From an uncultured Ruminiclostridium sp. (GTDB lineage: Bacteria > Bacillota > Clostridia > Oscillospirales > Ruminococcaceae), in the NCBI GenBank assembly GCA_905235805.1, contig CAJOMV010000023.1:1-55351 (forward strand): DNA of 55,351 nt, written 5' to 3'. Shown here in pieces: positions 27,901 through 34,688 of this stretch. Positions within the stretch are counted from its first letter, which is position 1, and each line of letters starts with the position of its first letter. A program made the position numbers and the translations under genes. The notes beneath the pieces are model-generated. The model was not told where the DNA came from. It worked only from the letters and a program-made list of their open reading frames with translations, and did not search any database.

Positions 27901-28438
27901 TCTCGTGAGATGTTCTGAAACCGTCGAAGAAGTGGAGGAACGGAACTCTGCCCTTGATCGTTGCGAGATGAGCTACCGCGCCGAGATCCATAACTTCCTG
28001 GGGGTTGGTGGAGCAGAGCATAGCGTAACCGGTCTGGCGGCATGCGTAGATATCGCTGTGGTCACCGAAGATAGAGAGCGCGTGGGAAGCGAGCGCACGA
28101 GCCGAAACGTGGATAACGTTCGGGAGCAGCTCACCTGCGATCTTGTACATATTCGGGATCATCAGCAGGAGACCCTGCGAAGCGGTGTAGGTAGTGGTGA
28201 GAGCACCTGCGGAAAGGGAGCCGTGAACTGCGCCTGCCGCGCCGCCCTCGGACTGCATCTCTACGATCTGCACTTCCTGACCGAAAATGTTCTTTCTGCC
28301 TGCCGCAGCCCACGAGTCCGTAACTTCAGCCATAACGGACGAGGGGGTAATGGGGTAGATAGCCGCTACTTCCGTAAACGCGTATGACACGTGACCGGCA
28401 GCGTTATTACCGTCCATTGTAAGTTTTTGTCTTGCCAT
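24911..28438 (-). CDS. nifJ: pyruvate:ferredoxin (flavodoxin) oxidoreductase
   Basis: A 1175-residue single-chain PFOR that converts pyruvate and CoA to acetyl-CoA, CO2 and reduced ferredoxin, the central step of clostridial fermentation. It has the N-terminal domain with EVAAIYPITPSS, then two ferredoxin-type clusters near residues 691 (CIQCNMCSMVC) and 745 (CTGCGVCANVCPG). A further cluster Cys set begins GACAGCGE, and TPP binding is at GDGWAYDIGYGG near 967. Length and order are canonical. AAGGAGG precedes the start. It is monocistronic, with its own promoter and a long 5' leader. Confidence 0.97.
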   Translation of the reverse strand: MARQKLTMDGNNAAGHVSYAFTEVAAIYPITPSSVMAEVTDSWAAAGRKNIFGQEVQIVEMQSEGGAAGAVHGSLSAGALTTTYTASQGLLLMIPNMYKIAGELLPNVIHVSARALASHALSIFGDHSDIYACRQTGYAMLCSTNPQEVMDLGAVAHLATIKGRVPFLHFFDGFRTSHEIQKIEVWDYDTLDKMVDKDAVAEFRNRALNPEQPVLHGSAQNPDIFFQAREASNTYYDKIPEIVTEYMDKVNAEIGTDYKLFNYYGAPDAEQVIVAMGSVNDTIEETIDYLLKQGKKVGLVKVRLYRPFVSSAFAAAIPSTVKKITVLDRTKEPGSIGEPLYLDVVAALKQEGKFQDVPVYTGRYGLGSKDCTPAQIISVYNNDSKPRFTIGITDDVTNLSLPITENPNTTPEGTTCCKFWGLGSDGTVGANKNSIKIIGDHTDMYAQAYFEYDSKKSGGVTISHLRFGKSPIKSTYFVNKADFVACHNPSYIDKYDMVQDVNPGGSFLLNTQWTVDELDEKLPAPVKAYIAKNNINFYIINAIKVAAEIGLGNRTNTVLQSAFFSIANIIPPADAVEYMKKMAYKSFAKKGDDVVNMNYAAIDKGAGEVIKVDVPASWANAEGSLPTHHAEGDNKFLVDFINNVQIPVNAQRGNQIPVSTFVDIADGTFPQGTAAFEKRGIAVKVPEWNPDNCIQCNMCSMVCPHAVIRPIILDEAEAAAAPEGTKTLDATGLAGKKFTMAVSVLDCTGCGVCANVCPGKKGEKALTMKGLETQEAQQKCFDYAIKTSDKPEVLEKFKPTTVKGSQFKQPLLEFSGACAGCGETPYAKLVTQLFGDRMYIANATGCSSIWGGSEPSTPYTTNKAGRGPAWGNSLFEDNAEYGLGMFLAQDTLRTRAQQHLKALCEQAKPEMQEAIKAYFDTINDGTANLAATEALVSKLEKCDCDNPEKAEVLKLKNYLSKKSNWIFGGDGWAYDIGYGGVDHVLASGKNVNVLVFDTEVYSNTGGQASKATNIGAVAQFAAAGKAVKKKDLAGMAMKYGYVYVAQIAMGADRNQCIKALAEAEAYDGPSLVIAYAPCINHGIKGGLTIAQQVEKEAVDAGYWHLFRFNPDAEQRFTLDSKAPTGDYKTFMMREVRYNSLARSNPDRAEKLFNIAIENSKQKYDDLVRLVDYYKA

Positions 28439-28467
28439 TGGAAAACAACCTCCTTAATTTTTAGCGC

Positions 28468-28527
28468 ACCCCGGCACAGTGCGGGGTATCGCATTGCATT
28501 ACCTTAGACAAAAATGGTATGCACCAT
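28468..28527 (-). promoter_or_regulatory. nifJ leader: hairpin and palindrome
   Basis: Between the promoter and nifJ the leader holds ATGGT-ATGC-ACCAT (28514-28527), an inverted repeat just after the likely transcription start. It also holds a hairpin with ACCCCG/CGGGGT arms (28468-28487) just before the ribosome-binding site. Either could be an operator or an mRNA 5' stabiliser; no known regulator site matches. Confidence 0.45.
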
Positions 28528-28533
28528 ATCAAT

Positions 28534-28562
28534 ATAATACCACATTTTTACCAATTTGTAAA
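28534..28562 (-). promoter_or_regulatory. sigma-A promoter of nifJ
   Basis: TTTACA (28557-28562), a 17-base spacer and TATTAT (28534-28539) on the minus strand. Confidence 0.75.
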
Positions 28563-28611
28563 CATCTAAATTCAATTTTTTCTCAGATTTTGCAAAAAAA
28601 TTCTGCGGGCA

Positions 28612-28640
28612 TTGACAAATATTATAATATAGTGTATAAT
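28612..28640 (+). promoter_or_regulatory. sigma-A promoter of tRNA-Pro
   Basis: TTGACA (28612-28617), a 17-base spacer and TATAAT (28635-28640), perfect consensus, 31 bases before the tRNA. Confidence 0.88.
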
Positions 28641-28671
28641 ATCAGCACGGCAAAACAGCCAGTTATCATAT

Positions 28672-28747
28672 CGGGGCGTAGCGCAGTTGGTAGCGCGCCT
28701 GCTTTGGGAGCAGGATGTCGTCAGTTCAAATCTGGTCGCCCCGACCA
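28672..28747 (+). tRNA. tRNA-Pro (anticodon UGG)
   Basis: A full cloverleaf of 76 bases. The acceptor stem is CGGGGCG/CGCCCCG with discriminator A and an encoded CCA (28745-28747). The D arm is GCGC..GCGC. The anticodon arm is CCTGC-TTTGGGA-GCAGG with anticodon TGG, and the T arm has TTCAAAT. The terminator about 25 bases downstream lies in the first of four tandem repeat units. Confidence 0.96.
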
Positions 28748-28771
28748 GCGGGGAACGCCCCGCCGCGAATA

Positions 28772-28804
28772 CCGTCTCTTACTTTTAGTAAGGGACGGTT
28801 TTTT
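28772..28804 (+). terminator. tRNA-Pro terminator (repeat unit 1)
   Basis: Arms CCGTCTCTTAC (28772-28782) and GTAAGGGACGG (28788-28798) give 11 pairs including one G-U. They are followed by TTTTTTC. Confidence 0.8.
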
Positions 28805-28879
28805 CTGCCTCGCTGTCCAGAGTTATCAAAAAATCTAAAGCGTTCGACACAGATAGGCGCGGAGCACGCGCTCCCAATA

Positions 28880-28911
28880 CCGTCTGTTGCTTATGTAGCA
28901 GGCGGTTTTTT
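28880..28911 (+). terminator. terminator-like hairpin (repeat unit 2)
   Basis: Arms CCGTCTGTTGC (28880-28890) and GTAGCAGGCGG (28895-28905) pair fully with three G-U pairs. TTTTTTC follows. Confidence 0.7.
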
Positions 28912-28979
28912 CTGCCTCGCAGTCGCGAGAAACATCTAAACCGTTCGGCAGAGACAGCCAGCGTGACGCTGGACCCAAT

Positions 28980-29013
28980 CCCGTCTCGGGCGTACAGCTT
29001 GGGACGGGTTTTC
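28980..29013 (+). terminator. terminator-like hairpin (repeat unit 3)
   Basis: Arms CCCGTCTCGGGC (28980-28991) and GCTTGGGACGGG (28997-29008) give 12 pairs including three G-U. TTTTC follows. Confidence 0.7.
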
Positions 29014-29230
29014 TGAGTCTGTCAGTCAGCCCTCTGTCATCTGCGGTGCCCGGAATAAATCTCTAAAGCGTTAAAACTCTGGACAGCTGCGGGCGCGCGG
29101 CATCAATACCGTTACTTGCTCTCAGTGCGGAGTGTTTTTTCTACCTCGCTGTTCAGAGATATATTTAAAGTGTAAATCCCTGATATCCCAAGTAGTTTTG
29201 ATATAGTGCTTTTTCCTATTTTTCACAAAG

Positions 29231-29263
29231 AATTTTCTGTGAATTTGTTGAAAACAGAAAATT
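29231..29263. promoter_or_regulatory. perfect inverted repeat upstream of the AraC-type regulator
   Basis: AATTTTCTGT (29231-29240) and ACAGAAAATT (29254-29263) are exact reverse complements separated by 13 bases. They end 22 bases before the regulator's -35. A dimeric regulator operator, possibly autoregulatory, is plausible. Because of the AT-rich surroundings, chance or a weak terminator cannot be excluded. Confidence 0.45.
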
Positions 29264-29285
29264 AAGGTGCCATCGTACAAAAGAA

Positions 29286-29314
29286 TTGCCTATATTTATG
29301 ATTTGTGATATAAT
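29286..29314 (+). promoter_or_regulatory. promoter of the AraC-type regulator
   Basis: TTGCCT (29286-29291), a 17-base spacer and TATAAT (29309-29314). The start codon is about 235 bases downstream, so a long AT-rich leader would be transcribed; nothing else is recognised between 29315 and 29549. Confidence 0.6.
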
Positions 29315-29549
29315 ATAATGATGAATAAATAACTGGAAATTTCGTGAATGACTGATGAACTCGCGTAGGCGCAAACAAGCAAAAAAGAGTTTCTTGAAGA
29401 AATAAAGCGATAATTCCGTGGCAAGAATTCATATACAAGTTACAGCTGTACTATTTATATATAATGGACGGGGTGGAAAAACAGAATTGTTTTAGCTCGA
29501 AAAGCAATGATGGGTGAGTGAAAGAAATGTGGGGAAGGGGGCAGTTAAT

Positions 29550-30416
29550 ATGGATGAGTTGTTTTCAAATAATGCCTCGTCAATAGTTGCCTCTAATCGT
29601 ATTTTATATACACCTTCTGCTTTTGCGCGATCAAGTCTTCTTCATCTCCAAGAGATTGGAGAGCTCGAAGCGAAGAGATGCCATACCAGTTCACGTTCAG
29701 GATTATCTTCTTATCTATTCTTTATTGTGACCGCTGGTTCCGGTACTCTTGTTTATAATGATAAATCGTATAAGCTGGAAGCGGGAGATTGTGTGTTCAT
29801 TGACTGCAGCATTCCATATTCTCATACAACGGAGGAGCATAACTTGTGGACTCTCCGCTGGATCCATTTCTATGGACCAACAATGGGAAATATATATGAT
29901 AAGTATAAGGAGCGAGGTGGAAGACCGGTTTTCGCGCCGGACGATCCCACTCCGTTTTTTGCTGTCTGGGATGAGATGATGAAGGTGGCTGGTTCCGGAG
30001 AATATATGCGCGATATGCTGATAAACCAGTATTTATCTGAACTCCTAACACGGCTAATGAAGTATAGCTGGCATCCGGAAGATCAGGTTAAAGCAAAAAA
30101 GAAACAATCAGTACTTTCAATCAAAGAGTATGTGGATCAGAACTATAATCTGAAAATCACTTTGGATGGACTGGCATCTCAGTTCTACATTAACAAGTAT
30201 TATTTGAGCAAAACTTTCAAGAAACAGTTCGGGCAATCTTTATCTTCATATATCCTATCTGTGCGTATTACGAAAGCAAAACAGTTATTACGATTCAGTG
30301 ATAAGTCCGTCGAAGAGATAGGATACGAGTGTGGATTAGGAGCACCGCATTATTTCAGCCAGACGTTTAAGTCTATAGAAGGAGTGCCGCCAAGCAAATA
30401 CAGGGAACAGTGGTAG
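29550..30416 (+). CDS. AraC-family transcriptional regulator
   Basis: A 288-residue regulator. The N-terminal cupin-type sensing domain (~30-150: YLFFIVTAGSGTLVYND, LEAGDCVFIDCSIPYSHT) is followed by a linker and a C-terminal double helix-turn-helix (~190-288: LDGLASQFYINKYYLSKTFK and IGYECGLGAPHYFSQTFK). It appears intact. I start at ATG 29550 behind GGGGAAGGGGG; the frame opens at a GTG 12 codons earlier. Codon use is A/T-rich, unlike the flanking core genes. It lies just upstream of broken GDP-fucose genes and may once have controlled them. The ligand is unknown. Confidence 0.88.
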   Translation: MDELFSNNASSIVASNRILYTPSAFARSSLLHLQEIGELEAKRCHTSSRSGLSSYLFFIVTAGSGTLVYNDKSYKLEAGDCVFIDCSIPYSHTTEEHNLWTLRWIHFYGPTMGNIYDKYKERGGRPVFAPDDPTPFFAVWDEMMKVAGSGEYMRDMLINQYLSELLTRLMKYSWHPEDQVKAKKKQSVLSIKEYVDQNYNLKITLDGLASQFYINKYYLSKTFKKQFGQSLSSYILSVRITKAKQLLRFSDKSVEEIGYECGLGAPHYFSQTFKSIEGVPPSKYREQW

Positions 30417-30471
30417 AAAAAAGCTTCCCATATAACATATAAATCAGTCTCAAAACGAAAGAGTGATATCT

Positions 30472-30982
30472 ATGAACACGAGTTTATACCTTTCTCAATC
30501 CTACTCTGATGCGTGGGGTGATTACCAGAGGAGCATTTCAATCCCAACATTTCCCGTATGGGATCATGTGATATTGACTGCCTCAAATGAGCATCAGGCA
30601 TTATCTTTCCAGAAGCAAATCGAGAACAGGAAGTCTTATCTTCCAAGCCACACCAAATTTGCCGTTATTCCCGATGAATATGGTGTGAGGGTCGGTAGCG
30701 GCGGTGCAACCTTGTCTGTTCTTCGCTATCTTTATGAACAAGGTGGCTGGGAGGGAAAAAGAATTCTGGTCATCCATTCAGGCGGAGACAGTAAACGAGT
30801 TCCCCAGTATAGTGCTTTAGGAAAACTTTTTAGTCCGGTTCCTCATGAACTGTCTGATGGACGCAGTTCGACTCTATTTGATGAATTCATGATTGCAATG
30901 TCCCCTGTTCCTGGACGTATCCGGGAGGGCATGCTGCTACTTTCCGGTGATGTACTTCTGCTTTTCAATCCCCTACTGATCC
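30472..30982 (+). pseudogene. truncated L-fucokinase / fucose-1-phosphate guanylyltransferase, 5' fragment
   Basis: About 170 residues match the N-terminus of the fucokinase/fucose-1-P guanylyltransferase family: HVILTASNEHQALSF, a VRVGSGGATLSVLRYL loop, ILVIHSGGDSKRVPQYSALG and LLSGDVLLLFNP. The family protein is several times longer. Homology stops at about 30972, after DVLLLFNP. The next bases switch into a different gene in another frame, so the open frame closes with ten unrelated residues at 31002. This is a remnant, probably made by an internal deletion. Confidence 0.82.
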
Positions 30983-31222
30983 GTAAACGCCGGTACTGGT
31001 AAGGAACTTACTATTAAGGAACTGACCGAGCTTGTGGCGAAAGTCGTTGGATATACAGGGAAGATAGAATGGGACACAAGCAAACCCAATGGAACTCCCC
31101 GCAAGCTGCTTGATGTATCGAAAGCAACAAAACTCGGCTGGACATATAATACTGAACTTGAAGACGGAATTCGCCTAGCGTATGAGGATTTCTTGAATAA
31201 TCCTATGAGAGCAGAGCGGTAG
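30983..31222 (+). pseudogene. GDP-L-fucose synthase, 3' fragment
   Basis: From GTA at 30983 the frame reads VNAGTGKELTIKELTELV and later SKPNGTPRKLLDVSKATKLG, ending LEDGIRLAYEDFLNN. This is the C-terminal ~75 residues of GDP-L-fucose synthase (WcaG/Fcl). A stop (30977-30979) lies immediately before in the same frame, and the N-terminal Rossmann domain is missing. The fragment is joined directly to the fucokinase fragment, so everything between (rest of fucokinase, probably gmd, and the head of fcl) has been lost. It ends five bases before the manC start. Confidence 0.85.
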
Positions 31223-31227
31223 CAGAC

Positions 31228-32571
31228 ATGAACATAATCCTTTTATCCGGCGGTTCCGGAAAGCGCATGTGGCCGTTATCCAATGATATCCGCTCAAAAC
31301 AGTTTATAAAGATATTTAAGAAGCCTGAGCATGATATCCCTATGGGGAGTGAAGTAGCTGATGGCTACGAATCAATGGTACAGCGGATCTATCGCCAGAT
31401 CAAGACGGTAGATCCGTCTGGAACTGTAACGATAGCAACTTCAAAATCGCAGGTTTCAGCCCTCCATAATCAACTCGGTGAGAATGTGGGCATTTCAGTC
31501 GAACCATGCAGAAGAGACACTTTTGCGGCAATTGCTTTGGCTACAGCATATCTTCATGATGTTCAGGGAGTGCCGGAGAACGAAGCGGTAGTTGTCTGCC
31601 CGGTTGATCCTTATGTGGAAGAGGGATACTTTAGAACACTGGCTGCGATGTGTGAAGCAGCCCAGAATGGTAATGAGAACCTTGTTCTTATGGGAATCGA
31701 ACCGACATATCCAAGCGAAAAGTATTGATATATTAAGCCGATGAAGGGCGAGGACGGAACCTATTCATGGGGATTCACTGAGAAACCTACCAAGGAGAAG
31801 GCTGAAGAGTACATCAAAGACGGCGCACTCTGGAACGGTGGTGTATTTGCTTATAAGCTGTCATATGTGCTCAGTAAGTCAAAGAAACTGCTTGGTACCG
31901 CTGATTATGATACACTATTCTCTACATACGACAAGCTGAAGAAGATTAGCTTTGATTATGCTGTGGTTGAGCAAGAAACGAGTATAGAGGTACTTCGTTA
32001 TTCTGGCACATGGAAGGATCTTGGTACGTGGAATACTCTTACTGAAGCAATGGAAGAGTGTGCGGTAGGTGATGTAAGGTTTAATGAAAAGTGTTCAAAC
32101 GTTCATGCTATCAATGAGCTTGGGGTTCCAATCTTGATAATGGGCTGTAAGGATATTGTTGTCAGCGCCAGCCCCGAAGGTATTTTGGTATCTGACAAAG
32201 AGCAGAGTTCATACATTAAACCTTTCGTAGACGATATTGATCAGCAGATCATGTTTGCAGAGAAGAGTTGGGGATCGTATCGTGTTCTCGATGTTGAAGA
32301 GGACAGCATGACCGTTAAAGTTACGCTGAATCCCGGACACAAGATGAATTACCATTCTCATGAAAAGCGTGATGAGATTTGGAATGTGATTCACGGAACA
32401 GGAAGAACTATTGTTGATGGTATGGAACAGCCGGTAAAAGCGGGAGATGTGATCACAATGTCCGCAGGATGCAAACATACAGTAATTGCAGACACAGAGC
32501 TGCAGTTGATCGAGGTTCAGCTGGGAACTGACATCAATGTAGCTGACAAGAAGAAATATGATGCGATATAA
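31228..32571 (+). pseudogene. manC: mannose-1-phosphate guanylyltransferase/mannose-6-phosphate isomerase with internal stop
   Basis: A continuous 447-codon frame interrupted by one TGA (31726-31728). The first part begins NIILLSGGSGKRMWPLSN with the pyrophosphorylase loop and continues to EPTYPSEKY. After the stop the same frame resumes YIKPMKGEDG...FTEKPTKEKAEEY and a C-terminal cupin (NPGHKMNYHSHEKRDEIW...GCKHTV). Family proteins have Gly at the stop position (KYGYI), so a single GGA-to-TGA change explains it. The enzyme would make GDP-mannose, the precursor of GDP-fucose. If real, the gene is probably inactive. Confidence 0.85.
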
Positions 32572-32764
32572 TAATACTTGACACATTTCTTTCAAAAGAA
32601 TACGGTAAAAGGAAGATGTTAAGAACCGGTAAGCACTCGTTCCTGAAAACATACAATCAAGCCTTTTGTGCGATAGCACACGATTGCCTCTGAAGAACCC
32701 CTCAACAATGTTTTTTGATGATTCTCTTAGGCATGAACTGTTTTTGTACTTACGAATATATGCC

Positions 32765-32812
32765 AAATCCCTTATTTCCCGCATAATTCAGCGGAAGATA
32801 AGGGATTTTTTA
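32765..32812 (+). terminator. terminator at the end of the AT-rich segment
   Basis: Outer arms AAATCCCTTAT (32765-32775) and ATAAGGGATTT (32798-32808), with inner TTCCCGC/GCGGAA pairing, are followed by TTTTA on the plus strand. It closes the manC side and also lies just behind the convergent glycosylase stop. Nothing else was recognised in 32572-32764. Confidence 0.75.
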
Positions 32813-33307
32813 CAGGAAGCTTTTTATTTTTCCCGACCACTCCGTGATGAGCCGTTCAAGGCTCCATGCCGCGTTTGCGGGGCTTGTGGAGGGCAGGGGT
32901 ATGGCTTCGAGTCCGGTGACGGGGTAGTGGTATTTCCGGTATGTACGTTCCGAAGCCGCTCCGTTGGTGAAAACTGCGGCTATCGCAGCTGTGCGGAGAA
33001 TGGGGGAAAGGTCTGTGGGAACGACGTTTCGTATGCTCGCGTCGGACGAGCCGGCGATATCGCACTCATATATCGTGTCGTACAGGGCGATGCGGTTACG
33101 GAGCAGGAATGCCCGCTTTTCCTCCACGCTCCCGGGGAGGGTATCCCCCGTCACCGCGGCGAGCACCTTCCAGAAGCGGTTCTGCGGGTGTCCGTAGAAG
33201 AACTGCTGCTCTCGGGACTTGACGGACGGAAGGCTGCCGAGGATAAGTACACGGCTGTTCTCGTCATACACGGGCGGAAATCCGTGCTTTATGTGAGCGT
33301 ACTCCAT
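32810..33307 (-). CDS. DNA-deoxyinosine glycosylase (UDG superfamily)
   Basis: A 165-residue member of the hypoxanthine-DNA glycosylase branch of the uracil-DNA glycosylase superfamily. The LILGSLPSVKSREQQFFYG box followed by HPQNRFWKVL is characteristic of that branch. PSTSPANAAWS near the C-terminus is the second UDG motif. It would remove deaminated adenine from DNA. The start overlaps the stop of the upstream gene by one base (TAATG), so the two are translationally coupled. Confidence 0.88.
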   Translation of the reverse strand: MEYAHIKHGFPPVYDENSRVLILGSLPSVKSREQQFFYGHPQNRFWKVLAAVTGDTLPGSVEEKRAFLLRNRIALYDTIYECDIAGSSDASIRNVVPTDLSPILRTAAIAAVFTNGAASERTYRKYHYPVTGLEAIPLPSTSPANAAWSLERLITEWSGKIKSFL

Positions 33308-34443
33308 TACCTGTCATACTCCCCGTACTCACAGCCGATGTGGTCGGCGCGGATACGGTCTACCAGCACCCGTTTTCCGCCTGTTTTGCGGTACAGTGTT
33401 ATCTCGCCGAGCCCGTTCCCGCCGTTCCAGAGGCGGTTATGGCGCTTGGAGCCGTCGGGAGCCTCGTAGTTTATCAGTATCATATCCTCCTTCCGGCAGC
33501 GCACTTTCGTTATCATTATCGCGCTGACGGTCTCCTGTCGCACATACCAGAAAATCTCTCTGTCCGTTTCCTTTGACCTGAAACGCGTCTTTGTGCCTGT
33601 CCAGAATTTGGAGAAATTGAACTCGAACTCCTCGCCCTCATACAGGAACGCGCTCAGCAGCTTTCGTTCAAGCGCGATATTATACACCTTCGGGCAGCCT
33701 CCGCCGATATCGAACACACTGTTGTTAAGCCGCTTACCTGAGAGCAGGCTTGTGAGGCTGCTCGACGAGAGCCACACCCAAGGGCTGGTGAAGCCGCGTC
33801 CCCAGTTCTTGTCCGCGTAGCCGCAGGAGCGCTCCGGCTTGACGGAGAAGCTCTCGCCGTTCAGCAGTATGCTCCCGGAGAACCGGCTCTTCATTCCCTC
33901 GGCGTGCCAGTACATCTCGAATGCTTTGGCGCTGCGCATGGGCTTGCTCGCGCCGTAGCCTACGTTGAAGGCGTCTATCTTTTCTATTGTCAGCTCCCAG
34001 ACCATTGACCCGCTGTCGCACATATACTCCGGGTGTGCGCTTACCTCCTCCTCTGTGAGCGACACGGAGCCGCGCAGCTCGGTGTCAGAGGCGTAGCAGT
34101 CCCCGGCGGAGATGCTGAACGGCGCGTCCCGGGTAAGCTTCACCTCATTCCAGCCGAAGAAGCGGTGGAGCTGGCATTTCCCCTCGCCCCAGCAGCCCGC
34201 CTTCACCATGAGGTAAGAGGGGCGCTTTCCCGCCGCTTTGTTCTCCGGGAGCTGCCCGAACACCGGCTTGTCGCCGCCGAGTGCGGGATTGCAGGTGTAG
34301 AACTCGATAAAGAACTGCTTTTCCTTGCCGGTGAGGTCGCTGACGGCGGTGAAGGAATGCCACCACCAGTCGTACCCCTCGCTTGCGAAGCTGCCATCAA
34401 GCATGAACGCGTTTCTGCTTCTGTCCTGTATATTGAATGACAT
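33307..34443 (-). CDS. tocopherol-cyclase-like (lipocalin-fold) protein
   Basis: A 378-residue soluble protein without a signal peptide. The pattern FMLDGSFASEGYDWWWHSF...SYLMVKAG in the N-terminal half and GYADKNWGRGFTSPWVWLSS in the C-terminal half resembles the tocopherol-cyclase-like/AttH calycin proteins, which bind hydrophobic ligands. Plastid-type vitamin E synthesis is not expected here, so the ligand is unknown. It is coupled to the downstream DNA glycosylase. The family call is moderate; the coding call is strong. Confidence 0.65.
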   Translation of the reverse strand: MSFNIQDRSRNAFMLDGSFASEGYDWWWHSFTAVSDLTGKEKQFFIEFYTCNPALGGDKPVFGQLPENKAAGKRPSYLMVKAGCWGEGKCQLHRFFGWNEVKLTRDAPFSISAGDCYASDTELRGSVSLTEEEVSAHPEYMCDSGSMVWELTIEKIDAFNVGYGASKPMRSAKAFEMYWHAEGMKSRFSGSILLNGESFSVKPERSCGYADKNWGRGFTSPWVWLSSSSLTSLLSGKRLNNSVFDIGGGCPKVYNIALERKLLSAFLYEGEEFEFNFSKFWTGTKTRFRSKETDREIFWYVRQETVSAIMITKVRCRKEDMILINYEAPDGSKRHNRLWNGGNGLGEITLYRKTGGKRVLVDRIRADHIGCEYGEYDR

Positions 34444-34472
34444 AGTATGCCTCCTTAAAGCGCTATACCAAT

Positions 34473-34500
34473 ATTATATCACATAAAAGCCGCAATTTCA
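34473..34500 (-). promoter_or_regulatory. promoter of the tocopherol-cyclase-like gene
   Basis: TATAAT (34473-34478) with TGAAAT (34495-34500) 16 bases upstream on the minus strand. AAGGAGG lies before the start. The rest of 34501-34688 is AT-rich; TATATATA near 34611 could be a -10 for the divergent gene but has no clear -35. Confidence 0.55.
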
Positions 34501-34688
34501 TTCGTGAAAATGCACAAACAGAAACGTGGAAATTGTGCATAACAGAGAATAAATGGCATTTTTTGAAAATTTTTGAAAAAAAGCGTAACGAAATGCCCCC
34601 GAAAATCGTTTATATATATAGAAGCCCAAAAACGAACGGGCTTCCGGGAAAAGGGATCGGATAATGCTTTGAAGGCGGGAGAGGAAAA

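Larger units (their letters stand above)
28748..29170 (+). repeat. four tandem degenerate two-hairpin units downstream of tRNA-Pro
   Basis: No gene lies in this stretch. It holds four imperfect copies of one module, at a spacing of 108, 101 and 128 bases. Each has (i) a short 5-6 base-pair hairpin: GCGGGG/CCCCGC 28748-28763, GGAGC/GCTCC 28861-28874, CCAGCG/CGCTGG 28958-28972, GCTGCG/CGCGGC near 29086-29101. Then come (ii) a box like CAATACCGTCT; (iii) an 11-12 base-pair terminator-like hairpin with a T-run; (iv) a box like CTGCCTCGCTGTCCAGAG; (v) a box like TCTAAAGCGTT. Stem sequences differ between copies while pairing is kept; in unit 4 the large stem has two mismatches. No family is recognised. 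Confidence 0.8.

Noticed and set aside
28748-29170. CRISPR array
   Set aside because: The repeats are long, degenerate and internally hairpinned, with no constant spacer length and no cas genes.
31726-31728. TGA in manC as a selenocysteine or reassigned codon
   Set aside because: The position is an ordinary glycine in the family, TGA ends other genes here normally, and adjacent genes are plainly broken.
28672-32800. Attachment-site duplication of the tRNA-Pro 3' end
   Set aside because: No second copy of the tRNA 3' sequence was seen at the right side of the AT-rich segment and no integrase is present.
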